From Eutrema japonicum (Eukaryota; Streptophyta; Magnoliopsida; Brassicales; Brassicaceae), in the NCBI GenBank assembly GCA_030161315.1, contig BSQW01000001.1, forward strand, positions 3,596,001-3,660,000: a stretch of DNA of 64,000 nt. The letters run 5' to 3'. Positions 1 through 10,819 of the stretch are shown one piece after another. Below the pieces are notes generated by a model. It did no database searches, was not told where the DNA came from, and was given only the letters and a program-made list of their open reading frames with translations. Within the stretch, counting starts at the first letter, position 1. Every line of letters starts with the position of its first letter. Both the position numbers and the translations under genes were made by a program.

Positions 1-322
1 AATAGTTTTGCATGCAAGCTGCTGCGAGCGTGGCAGAGAAGCAAGCTGGCAGAGTCTTTTATATAGACACGGGGAACTCTTTTTCTGCCCAACGCATTGC
101 TCAATTTATCTCTGCCAGTTCAGATGCTGCTTTAGAAAAGGTTATTTACTGGCAATTCTTGTCCTAGCCTATGGACAAGTTACTGATCATCACTTCTTCA
201 TTTTTTCAAATTTTACGGATAAGAAACATATGTGTGCAGAATGTCTTGAGCAGAATATTATGTCACACGGTCTATGACATATATACAATGTTTGATACGC
301 TGCAAGGTCTAGAAGATACTTT
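1..322 (+). pseudogene. RAD51D gene fragment (duplicate of exons 5-6)
   Basis: This stretch repeats positions 9732-10054 of the intact RAD51D gene in the same orientation. By eye the only difference is one T in a T-run (6 T here, 7 T there), intron included. It carries exon 5 (codons after the Walker A exon), the intron and most of exon 6, then breaks off four codons before the exon 6 donor, exactly where a terminal-inverted-repeat element begins. The left end lies outside the window, so the full extent is unknown. It cannot make a RAD51D protein because no Walker A exon, start or downstream exons are attached within view. Confidence 0.93.
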
Positions 323-1118
323 TTGGACTTTTGTAATAACGTATTTGGACAAGGTTTCCTTTTGCCAAGATCCAAAGGTGATGGAGTGTATTAACCTCAA
401 AACCAATACGACATATCTAGTAGGAATCCCACGAGATATATCATCTAACCCTAAAGATGAGAAGTCATGAACGTGAGAATAAAGGAAGAACTTTTTCTCG
501 TAAGGAATGATTCTGCGAAAGATCTGAGAAGAAAGGAAGGATTCGCATGCCTTTAAATACACGAGTGAAGCGATCTGAAAGGTCCCTCGGTAACAGAAGA
601 AAATTAATCGGAAGAAAAAACTCTTCACTTCCCCAAAAGTCATTTACTCTTCGAAGTCTAAACAGTCAAACATCAGGGCGACCCCACACGACTCGTTGAA
701 AATCGAACGACGTGTAAAGGGGACCCACCATTCTTTGCGCTTTTTTATCCGACACATGACTGAGAGTTAAAAACCCCTCATACCACGGTAAAAAGAGCAT
801 ATGATCTAAATCAATTCGGAGCTCTTGCCTCATACTATGGTAAAAGGAAAATAGAGCGATCCACCATGGCCCCTAGTTGGCCCATGTCACGACAAAAGGA
901 ATAAGAACTTCAAAGTTTTCACCTCATGCTAAGGCAAAAGGGAGTAAAACAAACATCATCACGATCTCACCTTATTCTACGACAAAAGGGAGTAGAACAA
1001 TAAAACTTTTCACCTCACGCCACGACAAAAGGAAGAAAAGATACTAGATGTAAAATTTCGGCCCCATGATCGGTCAAAAGGAAACCTTGTCCAAATACGT
1101 TATTACAAAAGTTCAAAA
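321..1118. mobile_element. TIR element, about 0.8 kb, non-autonomous
   Basis: Positions 321-364 and 1075-1118 are 44-bp inverted repeats with one visible mismatch (TTGGAC against TTGAAC). The interior has no long ORF. It holds a TATA-like stretch near 555 and a series of degenerate repeats next to the right arm. The left arm abuts the RAD51D fragment directly. I could not find a clean target-site duplication, so the superfamily (Mutator-like or other) is not settled. A fused remnant of two elements is possible. Confidence 0.7.
777..1080 (+). repeat. Degenerate subterminal tandem repeats
   Basis: Seven loosely spaced copies (about 40-55 bp apart) share a core of CCTCA or CCCCA, then about 5-7 bases, then a GRCAAAAGG-like block followed by AAxA. 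They start near 777, 829, 878, 923, 971, 1012 and 1062. The last copy runs into the right inverted arm. Subterminal repeats of this kind occur in several DNA transposon families as transposase binding sites; that role here is inference. Confidence 0.5.
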
Positions 1119-1446
1119 GGTTTAATATTTTTTCCAATTTTCTTTAATATTTTCTATATTCGTCTTCCCATTAATAACGGTTCCAGTTTTCACATTATCG
1201 CTTGTTTTTCTATTTTACATGGAGCGTTTTAATTGTTTTTTCCGTTTCTTGCTTTTTCCATAATAAAATGTTTAAAATAGGAAAGGAAAACTAAAACAAT
1301 TTTTTGATATCTTGAATTGTAAATTTAGAAAAAATGGAATAAAATGTATTTCCAAAACAAATATATCTAGAAAAAATGGAATAAAATGATGTATTTCCAA
1401 AACAAATATACAAGTGGTAAGGATGAATAAAGATATATAGAAAACC
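1119..1446. other. Upstream region of the F-box gene with a short tandem duplication
   Basis: AT-rich DNA between the TIR element and the F-box start. It contains an imperfect direct duplication of about 38 bp (1329-1366 and 1371-1411, sharing a GGAATAAAATG core and a TATTTCCAAAACAA tail). The second copy has an extra ATG trinucleotide. No gene is seen. Confidence 0.6.
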
Positions 1447-2634
1447 ATGCATAGAAGAGTTGGAAAAGAGACGAAGAGAAAGGTCATGGAAACCCGAGAA
1501 GAAGATAGCACCATATCGCCTTCATCGATTCCTCTTGATGTGACCACAGAAATACTCTTAAGATTGCCAGCTAAATCCGTGGTGAGGTTCCGTTGCGTGT
1601 CGAAACTCTGGTCCTCCATCACCACCACTCCATATTTCATCAAATCGTTCGGGATTCACTCGTCAGCTCGGCCGTCTCTTCTTTCCGTTTCCGTCAAGAA
1701 AGAAGAGGGCAAGCGAGTCTTCTTCTCGTTGCCGCATCAACAGGATCCCAAAAATCCTTATACTCGATTGGAGAAGTATGAGATGATGCTCCCAAAACAA
1801 GACACTTGCCCATTTTTTTATGATTTGGGGTTCATCTTTGACGTTCATGACTCCATCCGCGGCTTGATCTCTTTTGAAAATTTCGACAGTATTATAATTT
1901 GGAATCCTACCTTGAGACAACATGTCACATTACCGCAGCCTAAGATCACTAAACCCTTAACAAGCCTTTTGGGATACGATCCCATCGCCGATGAACACAA
2001 AGTGTTGTGTATGTCACTTTGTGAAGATGCAAGGAAAAATGGGGAAGACCCTCAGATTTTCACACTAGGAGCTCAAGAGACATGGAGAAAAGCCAAAAGC
2101 AGCCCTATTCATTGCATAATGAAAAGTTGGAGATGCATCAACGGAGTTATTTACTACTACGGGGTTGATCATTCTGTAGTGGGCTTTGATGTGAGGTCCG
2201 AAAAATTCTTAATAATAAAAAAACCAGAAAGTGATGTTATGACTGATCTACATATTCCGCAACATAGTTTAATAAGCTACAAGGGAAGATTAGCTTGGAT
2301 TTATGATGGGTTTTCAAGAATTTCAATACTATGGATTTTAAAGGATGTCGAAAAACAAGAATGGTCAACTATTGAAATTGAAGTTCCTTTTGGTAGGTTC
2401 CCTCCCACCCACAGTATTTTTGACGGGTATCTGCTATTAAGTGGTGACACTGGTGATGATGAATTGATTTATGCACCAACGTACACAACAAGAAAGTTTT
2501 GTGCTTTTTATTATGATTTGAAGAGGAATATTACAAGAAAAGTCACATACGAAGGAATCGAGGATGGGTGGTACAAATATGTATGGTTTCCGAATCATAT
2601 TGAGAGTCTCAAGTCTCTGAGCCAAGGAAATTAA
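1447..2634 (+). CDS. F-box protein with F-box-associated (FBA type 3) domain
   Basis: Intact single-exon gene of 395 aa. An F-box lies at about residues 27-65: I-P-L-D-V-T-T-E-I-L-L-R-L-P-A-K-S, then the RFRCVSKLW core that binds SKP1-type adaptors. The rest fits the FBA_3 class of plant F-box proteins, with GFDVRSEKF and SYKGRLAWI blocks around residues 250-285. Such proteins act as substrate receptors in SCF ubiquitin ligases; the substrate here is unknown. A second in-frame ATG at 1486 (14th codon) fits the usual family start slightly better. Large, fast-evolving families like this are often lineage-specific, which fits its place in a decayed, repeat-rich segment. Confidence 0.9.
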   Translation: MHRRVGKETKRKVMETREEDSTISPSSIPLDVTTEILLRLPAKSVVRFRCVSKLWSSITTTPYFIKSFGIHSSARPSLLSVSVKKEEGKRVFFSLPHQQDPKNPYTRLEKYEMMLPKQDTCPFFYDLGFIFDVHDSIRGLISFENFDSIIIWNPTLRQHVTLPQPKITKPLTSLLGYDPIADEHKVLCMSLCEDARKNGEDPQIFTLGAQETWRKAKSSPIHCIMKSWRCINGVIYYYGVDHSVVGFDVRSEKFLIIKKPESDVMTDLHIPQHSLISYKGRLAWIYDGFSRISILWILKDVEKQEWSTIEIEVPFGRFPPTHSIFDGYLLLSGDTGDDELIYAPTYTTRKFCAFYYDLKRNITRKVTYEGIEDGWYKYVWFPNHIESLKSLSQGN

Positions 2635-3233
2635 TTGAATATCAATGAATTCAAGGTTTTATACGGTTCTAGTGTTATTCTATATGTCTATTTTATTGCT
2701 GTTATTATTATATAGATTGGATTGAGCATTTGTAATCATTTTTCAAAACTTTAAATTAGATGAGTAATTGATCGAATTATATATATATATATATATTGTT
2801 GTGGCAATGACATTAGTTTTTGGAATTACATATGTGCGTACGAATTCTTATTATAAACATTAGTAAGTTTGCGCTCGATTACTAATTATGATTTGATACA
2901 GTGTGAATAATATAGCAATTAAATGTTGAATTCTATTTATAATACCTTTACCCAAAAAAAATTTATATTTATAATATGTAAACAGAAATAGAAAAGAAAA
3001 AAAAAACAGAAGTGGGCTAAATGCGTATGGATGAGACACAAAAGTAGAAGAAACTAACAGTTGCATAAAAAACATAAAGAGTCGGAAACCAAAGCAACAA
3101 CATAGATAAAATGTCTCGAAAAACTAGAGATAGTAGTGGGCTAAAGCCCAATTAGGTAAACAAAAGCAAGAACATAGATAAAATGACTTTAGAGAATGTG
3201 GGCTAAGAAACCCAACTAGAATAAGGAGAGTTG
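2635..3233. other. Intergenic, AT-rich, (TA)n tract
   Basis: A TA microsatellite lies at about 2778-2797. The remainder is AT-rich DNA between the 3' ends of the F-box gene and the minus-strand START gene. The motif GTGGGCTAA occurs at about 3013, 3136 and 3199 inside loose repeats (AACATAGATAAAATG near 3098 and 3172). No gene is seen. Confidence 0.5.
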
Positions 3234-4923
3234 TCACATTCCATGCTTCTTGTTAATGGACGCGCGTATCATCCGATCAACATTTCCCAATGTCTCCTTG
3301 GCTATATGCACTAGCGGGTGATGCCACCCCTCTTCGAACTGACACTGGTTTTCTTGGAAAGACACAGTCACAAAGGTACGACCAGGGGCAAAACTCCGAA
3401 TCGCAAAACCGGATGCCAAAAGCTCTGCCTTGTCCCCTTGTGCAAATCCGTGTAAACAATCAATGATGTACCGTCATCGAACCGACAAGTCTGCTTCAAA
3501 ACTTGAAACGGAGGCTCCCCCCAGGTGGTAGCGCGGAGGAGTGATATCCCAAGCGGATAGTTTCCCACAACTTCGAGAGAGACAACATGTTCTAACATGA
3601 GCATAATTTCCAGGTAAATTTGTTGGACGTGTTCCAAGACGAGCTCAGCGCCGAAGGGGAGAATGAAAGAAGTAATGGCGGACACCACCATTATGTTATC
3701 GAGATTGCTGGGACGAACCATAATCCGCATATTAGCTTCGTCGAGGAGAACATTCCAGCCTATCCCCGGAGTGTCAGTAACAACCCGGCAAAATTCCTTG
3801 ACCATCTTCCTAGCCCGCCTCAAGATGGTAGGAGGAACTGTGCAAAAAGAAATTATATTCAATTAGTACTCTCTAAGAAAACATAAGATGTAATAAAAAA
3901 GATAATAGAAGAATATTACCTTGGGCAGAGGAAGACGAGGATGGAGCCAGTTTGCCGTAGTTGAGTCGGTTACACTCTTCCTTCAACATACTCATAAAAC
4001 GGCTAGAGCTGAATCCGCTACTAGGATGTCGCATCAAACTTTTGAAGAGATAGTCCTCGATGGTGTTGGCGTTGTACTCGGTCCTCTCGACCCAAGTCAC
4101 TAGTGACATTCCTGGTCGCAAGCTTTTCACCAGCAAGCCCGAAGGCAGTCTTCGGGCATTGTCTCCTTCGTTGACGACACCCACATCAACAACCGCCATG
4201 ATATCTTCTTCCACTTTTTTGCAACTCCGGATAAATGTGACTTTCCTCCCGGGAATAAACGGGGACAGCAGATGAAACACAGCTTCAATCTGCAAAAATC
4301 AAAACCGTTAAAGATATATATCATCTTAACTCAATCGAAAGACCCAAAATCTTCTAATTTCTCTGTTAGGATTATTGTTGGTTTGGTAGAAATTGTTTAG
4401 AACTTCGTTGTGTTTCCGATTGAATAGGTTGATTTCAACAAGGATGAATCATGGAATGTTTCATGTTTGAAGCATGTAGCCATGTATGTTTACCTTCCAA
4501 ATAGAGCCGTCCCCGTTTGCGATATTGCCAGGGGAGATCTCTTGCTGGCTGGAGACTTGTGCCACGATAGCCGGAAACGCCTCTGCCCATTTTTCCTTAT
4601 CGTAGTCAAGGGAAAACCAGAAAAAGAAAAAGACCATTAGGTAGTTCCAAGATGCATAAAGGGAAAAACATACAACATATATATTTATTTTTGAAGCTTA
4701 CCGGGTTCATCATCATTTGGATGATGTCAAAGGAGTCGATTTGCAACGTTGCGCCAGATCTTGTTGCCTCCATCAGCTGGTTATTGTTTTTTCCTTTGAG
4801 AAAAAACTTGGATTTGAAATCCGAGCTCAATCCACAAGAAGACCAATGGTTGTTGGTGATAGTGAGTTCAAGAAACTCTTGAAAAGCCATATCTGCCATG
4901 GCTTCTTCCTCTGCGGAAATCAT
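3234..4923 (-). pseudogene. START-domain protein related to HD-ZIP IV, no homeodomain, C-terminal frameshift
   Basis: Four exons on the minus strand: 4702-4923, 4494-4595, 3920-4289 and 3234-3837, all with GT-AG borders in compatible phase. The product aligns by motif with the START and C-terminal (SAD) regions of HD-ZIP IV factors (LxPLVPxRxxxFxRxCK, then AVVDV, LPSG, VTWVExxEY, LLRSG, SAATS). Here these read LLSPFIPGRKV, MAVVDVGVV, LPSGLLVKS and VTWVERTEY. The homeodomain and leucine zipper that normally precede START are absent; the protein starts directly with MISAEEEAMADM. In exon 4 the frame is lost near 3440: the ASGFAIRSFAPGRTFVTVSF segment down to the family C-terminus lies one frame away (stop at 3234-3236), while the running frame stops at 3368. 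So it is either a pseudogene, a truncated protein or a base-call error. START-only relatives of HD-ZIP IV genes exist in Arabidopsis, so loss of the homeodomain alone does not mean a dead gene. Confidence 0.75.
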
Positions 4924-4934
4924 TTTTGAAGAAA

Positions 4935-5005
4935 AGAAAGGGAGAGAGAAATGAGAGAGTGAAAAGTGAGAGAGAAATGAGAGAGCGAAAAGTGAGAGTG
5001 GAGAG
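4935..5005 (-). repeat. GA/CT-rich tandem repeat in the presumed leader of the START gene
   Basis: Immediately upstream of the START gene ATG (4923, minus strand). About 2.5 copies of a roughly 27-bp unit built from GAGAGAGAAATGAGAG and TGAAAAGTGAGAG lie on the plus strand. On the coding strand this is a CT-rich leader. CT-rich leaders are common in plant 5' UTRs. Confidence 0.7.
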
Positions 5006-5412
5006 CAACTCAATTTAACTCGCCAACAAAATATGATTTTTAGTTTAACGTACGGTTGGACAATATAAAAGATTAATGATTTTTTCAGTAAATTAATAAT
5101 TTTGAATTTACATATATGTGACGTGACGCTGCGTATTACTCAAGAAAAAAGATTTGCTTGTTCAACTGGCAACCTAGCAAATAACTAGAGAGTCAAATTT
5201 GATTTCGATGTGTAACGTCCTTTTGATTTTCTCTGCGGGTGTGGCTGGCAAAATGTTAAAGAGTAAAAAGATGAAACTAAAAGTCAAAAGGTAGGAAGAG
5301 GAAAAGTAAATTTTGGAGTAAATAATTTTTCTGCCAAGATTTTGTGGAGTAAAAGTTATAGCTGTTTTACCTTTGTTTTTTTTTTACTGTTTTAGCATAA
5401 TTTTTTTGCCGG

Positions 5413-5446
<34 letters not shown>

Positions 5447-6624
5447 CACCCCTAATCGATAATGTTCATTTATATCAATCTAGTAAAAATCAAACCAATA
5501 TATTTACTACAGTTAGCTAGGGATTAAGAATGGATAATATCAGATTAGTTTTTTTTTTTTAATAAAGAATTTCAGATTAGTTAATATCAACAAGGAAATC
5601 ATTGTTGCATGCATACGTAATTTGATTAAAGGACATGTCATACGTTATAGATGCAATGTGGCGTTTTGACGTTATGGGTGCAACTTATTTATGTGATATC
5701 ATGTAAGAGATTATAGATAAGTTTTTTAAAAGATAAGTGTCAAATAAGAAATGAGAGAGAGCGAGAAGAGAAAGAGGCAGTAGTGCATTAAATGATCGGA
5801 TTTCGAGCCGGTTGAAAATCGAAATAGTCCTTACTACTCAAGTAAAACAGATTTGCTTTTTCAACTGCAAATGAAAGATGGACAAGTGGCACCCTTGGGA
5901 ATCAAGTTTAGTGTGTTCGTACGTTCTCTGATTTCCTCTGCACCTTCACGCGCTAGGTTTATGTCGCCGTCATTGATTTATGTTATATAGAAAGTTATAA
6001 CAGAGGCTGATAAAAGTGCCCATGCCATATTGTTTACTATACACTCACTATCCACCGTATTTGTTTAACATATAATTTATTATTTTATTATATAGAAAGA
6101 CATCAACTAAGGGTAGGCAACTTTCTCAGAACAAAGAGTTACACATATTTACGTGATTTTTTCTTTTCTAAACGGGCATGTTTGTCTGTTATGTGATGAA
6201 TTATTCTTTAAAAATATTATTTGCCGCGAGTCAGTTCATTAGATATGCAATAAACCCAATTCCATTCTGCAAAAATTTCTCATAGAATTTAATTTATTTT
6301 TCAAAATATTATAAAAGATAAAATTTAACACGGTTTTTTTATTTATCTTGATATTCTTATAATATTCATAAAAGTATGTAACTTACTACTACATATAACT
6401 CATAAATTATATTTGTGGATTAACAACATACAAAGTCCGTTTTTGTCATATTCAAAATTTTAAACCAATACCCTCTCATAACAGGTTGTGATGAATTAGG
6501 TTCAGTTTGCCTGATATTTTTATTTAAAACGATCTTTATAAGAAAATGAACACTATATTAAATTAGGTAAATCATGATCATTAAACTCTTAATGATTAAA
6601 TATTAATTATTACACATATTATAT
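5006..6624. other. Intergenic, no gene seen
   Basis: AT-rich DNA with a TA microsatellite at about 5418-5444. A short block (TACTCAAG, AGATTTGCTT, TTCAACTG) appears twice, at about 5136-5170 and 5835-5865, with variations, suggesting an old local duplication. No ORF has family features. Confidence 0.4.
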
Positions 6625-7305
6625 CTCTATAATATTATTTATGAAGATATTTTTGAAAATAAACATTATTTTGTAAGTTATTACATGAAATGCCATTACA
6701 AATAAGAACAAATAATTGAAATAGGAAATGGTATAATTGTATTTTAATTTTTTTGATGAGAATATAGAAATTATTTATTTCTCATTAAAAATATTATTTA
6801 CTATTTATTTTCTTAATTATTTTTAATACTATATGTTTTAAAATAATAATCAATCCATATATATTCAAAAAAATCTATTTGAAATTCTGTTATATTTTTC
6901 ACTATAACTTATTGTATTTTATTTGAATATATATCAAAACAAGAGTTAAAAAAATTTTTTTTACAAATTTTATAAAAAGTTAGACACAAGATTTTTTTTT
7001 AAAAGAATTCGTAGACTAACCACTACAATCAGAGTCATTAAACGGTGCATATTAGAGTGTTTTCAAGATTATAGGTTTTTACGGGTTTAGCCCGAATAAT
7101 ATTTTATTCCACTGCAAAACGGATTAAATAGACAAATTATTACGAATTATCAGTTTTATCTATAATCATTAGTTAATCATATTGTAAAATTCAAATAAAA
7201 TTATTTTTTCTTAAATTTCAAAATAATTTATTAAAAAAAAATACTCTGCACAATAATTAGCGCGGGTTAAATCATAGAGTTCTTTATTATTTTAACATTA
7301 ATAGC
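6625..7305 (+). mobile_element. Helitron-like non-autonomous repeat (copy 1)
   Basis: Starts with TCTCTATAATATTATTTA preceded by A, then a body with GACATTTTTGAAAATAAAC-like sequence, a TAAGTTATTACATGAAAT block, a long AT-rich stretch, AAAAAGTTAGACACAAGA, an ATTAAACGGTGCATAT block and a final GCGCGGGTTAAATC motif. The same series, in the same order, recurs near 41147 and 46110, and its first part near 57160. The A|TC start and GC-rich motif near the 3' end resemble Arabidopsis ATREP/Helitron elements. The expected CTRR terminus is not clear here, so the class is tentative. Confidence 0.55.
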
Positions 7306-7327
7306 TTGTTTATAAATATTTTAACTT

Positions 7328-7631
7328 TCAACAAGTAGGATAAGGTATATTACAAGCCGCTAAGATTTTGTGAGCAGCTTTAGATGAAAGATACTGACTA
7401 ACCGTTGGATCTTTTGTGTAACCACATAAACATGACTCTTGTTCTTTCAGTTTTCCGCAACATTCCGTCGACGGTTTACTTCCGGTTTGTGCTGCGGGCT
7501 CGCATGGTTGAAGTTCTTTCGCAGCACATGCCACTTTCTCCTCTTCCACGACTGCTTTGGTCGGAGTCAGAGACGACACAACGACTATCACAAATGCGAT
7601 GCATACTACTGTTGTGAATTGTGAACTTCAT
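7328..7631 (-). pseudogene. Type II non-specific lipid-transfer protein gene, signal peptide frameshifted by a 7-bp duplication
   Basis: The reading frame 7328-7591 (minus) encodes the complete eight-cysteine pattern of a type 2 nsLTP (C, C, CC, CxC, C, C: VACAAKELQPC, STECCGKL, SCLCGY, AACNIPYPTC), a small secreted lipid-binding protein. The natural start should be the ATG at 7629-7631, followed by a MKFT... signal peptide. Between that ATG and the mature frame the bases TTCACAATTCACA contain a 7-bp tandem duplication that puts the ATG out of frame. In the mature frame an in-frame TGA overlaps that ATG and no other ATG follows. Removing one 7-bp unit by eye gives a hydrophobic signal sequence of usual length. 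As read, the gene cannot make a secreted LTP; a sequencing or assembly error is possible. Confidence 0.75.
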
Positions 7632-7718
7632 TTTATAACTTTAGCGACTCCCTCAAATTAATTCTTTAATTTTCTTGCAAAACGGTTTGAGATGTTGATG
7701 TTGAGATATTGATGGTCA

Positions 7719-7732
7719 AGCTATTATATAGA
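7719..7732 (-). promoter_or_regulatory. Probable TATA box of the LTP gene
   Basis: CTATATAATAG on the minus strand, about 95 bp upstream of the original ATG at 7631, a normal distance for a plant gene with a short leader. The promoter therefore still looks intact although the coding start is broken. Confidence 0.5.
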
Positions 7733-8615
7733 TGGAGACTGGAGTAATATTTGCAATAGGCAAATGTGCATTTTAGGTAGTGTACTTTTGTCTTCTAATT
7801 AGATTTTTCATATCTATGTGACACATTATTTTTGTAATTTATTGTTAAAAGATATAAAATTTATAAGATATTGACATATGTTATATGTATACACTTATTA
7901 GATTGTGTTACATGTTAGCAACTTCTCAAAATAAAACTACATAATAAGAAGCTATAAAAATTTGCATGTAATGTCATAATGTCATATATAGAAAGTGAAA
8001 ATATTTAATTGAGGAAAAAAGTGAAAATAATTGTACATGTCTATATAAATGTATATACATAGAAACTTAAAACCATCAATGCACATGTCTATATATATAT
8101 ATATTGGATATGTACAATATTAAGTTTTATAGAAATTTGTTATGAAAAATGATTTATAATCTTTGATAATGTTCAAAGATCATAATTATAAATCAAATGA
8201 TATGGAAAGTAAAAAATAGCTGTAATTACAAGGAGATTTTCATATAATTATTAAATAAAAATACTCAATATTTTGTAAATAGAAAATAGAAAATATGAAA
8301 TCTAAATAAAAGGATCTACTGATATTCAAGTGTGATACAAATACTTTGAATAGTAAGATAGCAAATTAAGCTTTAATTTATCTATCTCTATAAATGAAAA
8401 GATTATGTAAAATAAAAATTATGATGTAGTTGCGGAAAACATTAAATGGAAATTGGTTGCATATTCAGGTTTCATATTGCGTCAATACGGTTTTCGCACG
8501 GACATGGCTGACCGGCTGTCGTGTTGCGTTTTTGGATTAGAGTTAACCGGGACTCGGACCGGAGGCCATTAATTTCAATTGGAGGAGATTCTTTTTCTCC
8601 AGTGGGTGTAAAAAA
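7733..8615. other. Intergenic between LTP remnant and RAD51D
   Basis: AT-rich, with a short TA tract at about 8089-8105. The last 130 bp (from about 8480) become GC-richer and probably include the RAD51D promoter and leader. No other gene is seen. Confidence 0.4.
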
Positions 8616-10819
8616 ATGGCGCCTCTGAAACATCTGGAGAGGGACAATCCAATCATCGACGCATGTTTCCGAGATTTCTGCGCCTCCCATGGGATTCTAA
8701 CAGGTTCTTCTCTTCTACATCATCGTTTTCTCGATTCGATTCTGTTTATTTTCCCCAGCTTGCTTGCAAAACCAACTGTGGTTGCCACCAATATGGGATC
8801 TACGCCTTGGAAACAAAATTCTTAGTCCCATTAGTGTTATTTTCGAATATCGAAGAGCTTGTATTCTGGATCCTGCGGTTTGATATTTGATCGTTTACGT
8901 TTATAAGGTGTTCGACGGATTGCGTTTTTGTTTTTGTTTAGGAATTGGAATTTGGCGTACACTATACATATCACAAGATTCGAATTTGCTTCTAAATTTC
9001 CTAGTTGTAAAGTTTTCGATTTTCTATGTTTGTGTTGATCGACCCTTTTCTTATCGGTTAAATGTCCAGTTGAGGATTTCCTTCTTCATGATCTCTACGA
9101 ACTTGCTGCGTTTTCTGAACGACAGACAAATGCTCATAGATTGAAGGAGGTTAGCTCTTACTGACCTTTACTCTCGATTTCTGAGTTTTGAATTTAACAA
9201 AAGTGTGTGTATACTAAAGTGTTTGCCTTGGCATTCTTCAGGGTATCACTCACATGCTTTCTTTGATACAACTTCAGTGTCGGCCATGGTTGAACGGGGT
9301 GGAACTGTTGGAGGATCTACAGCGTAATAAACATACTCTATCGACTGGAGACAAAGGGTAGGGACTTTTCTTTGAGACTCTGCTTCTGTAACTGTTTCAT
9401 CAATGGTTCCCTGTATCGTTTTCAAAGGACGGACTCATTGCTTCAAGGTGGATTCCGTGAGGGTCAGCTCACTGAACTTTTTGGACCATCATCTTCTGGT
9501 AAAACACAAGTATGTATACACATGGTTTTTTTTGCCTTGTGCCTGAAAAACATTATCCACAATTACTAGTTATAAAGTCTTGTTACTTCCTTCACATAAT
9601 ATTTGTATGCGTATTCGAGCGTTTTAAGCTGCAACCCAAAATGTAGATTGTAGACACTGTTTCTAGAAATATCCGTTGTCTTTGCTTAGCCCATTTCGCG
9701 CTCTCTTTACATAGTGTGATTTCTTATGAATTAATAGTTTTGCATGCAAGCTGCTGCGAGCGTGGCAGAGAAGCAAGCTGGCAGAGTCTTTTATATAGAC
9801 ACGGGGAACTCTTTTTCTGCCCAACGCATTGCTCAATTTATCTCTGCCAGTTCAGATGCTGCTTTAGAAAAGGTTATTTACTGGCAATTCTTGTCCTAGC
9901 CTATGGACAAGTTACTGATCATCACTTCTTCATTTTTTTCAAATTTTACGGATAAGAAACATATGTGTGCAGAATGTCTTGAGCAGAATATTATGTCACA
10001 CGGTCTATGACATATATACAATGTTTGATACGCTGCAAGGTCTAGAAGATACTTTGAGGTCGCAGGTATAAAGCTAGCTAGAATATGCAATTTCCTCATT
10101 GTTACTGTATGTTTATATTCTTTTTGTTAACCATTTTTATCTTTCTGTTTCAGGTGCAAATGAATGTGAATGAGTGCAGGTTACGGTTGTTAGTTGTTGA
10201 TTCAATCTCTTCTCTGATTACCCCAATCCTTGGAGGCAGTGGCTCACAGGGTACATGTCCTTGTACGTCTACCACTTTTTCTTCACCCAAATGGTTAACA
10301 GATGAGCTGGTGATTTTGAAGAATGACTCACAAGTCACAACTTGGTTTGTGCAGGACGCGCTTTGATGGTGGCAGTTGGATATTTGCTTAAGAAGCTGGC
10401 ACACGAACATAACATCGCTACACTGGTATTAATGAGGTTTCAAGGCATTGGGTGTGTCATCGTGCTTCAAAGTTAAAACCTTTTTTTTGTCTCTCCTTTT
10501 GTGTTGAAGGTGACGAACCACACTGTGGGTGCTGGAGAAGGTGGTAAAATCAAACCAGCGCTTGGGGAAACATGGAAAAGCATCCCACACGTGAGACTTA
10601 TGCTATCGCGAGACCACAGAAACAGCAACTGCACCATTTCCATCTTAAAACACACATCCATGGTACATTTCTAACCAAACAAATGTTCTGCATCCCTTAG
10701 TCACAGCTTTGTCTTGTTAGGTTTTACAGTTCATCTCATATGTGTGTTTATGTTTTGCTATATAGCCATCAGGCCAGACTGGGCGGACCTCAACTCGCAA
10801 GGACAATCAACAATGTTGA
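8616..10819 (+). CDS. RAD51D: DNA repair protein RAD51D (RAD51 paralog), 10 exons
   Basis: Exons by splice site and frame: 8616-8703, 9070-9149, 9242-9357, 9428-9509, 9738-9872, 9973-10065, 10154-10250, 10355-10425, 10510-10662 and 10766-10819. They sum to 969 bp, giving 322 aa. Walker A is GPSSSGKTQ (residues about 114-122), followed by the conserved FCMQAAASVAEKQ helix. Walker B is LRLLVVDSISS (about residue 210-220). VTNHTVGAG, GETWKSIPH and the RDHRNSNCTISILK region are typical of RAD51D. In plants RAD51D acts with RAD51B, RAD51C and XRCC2 in homologous recombination, and has also been linked to defence-gene transcription through SNI1. The last exon encodes a divergent tail (PSGQTGRTSTRKDNQQC). 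Exons 5-6 are repeated at the left edge of the window. Confidence 0.95.
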
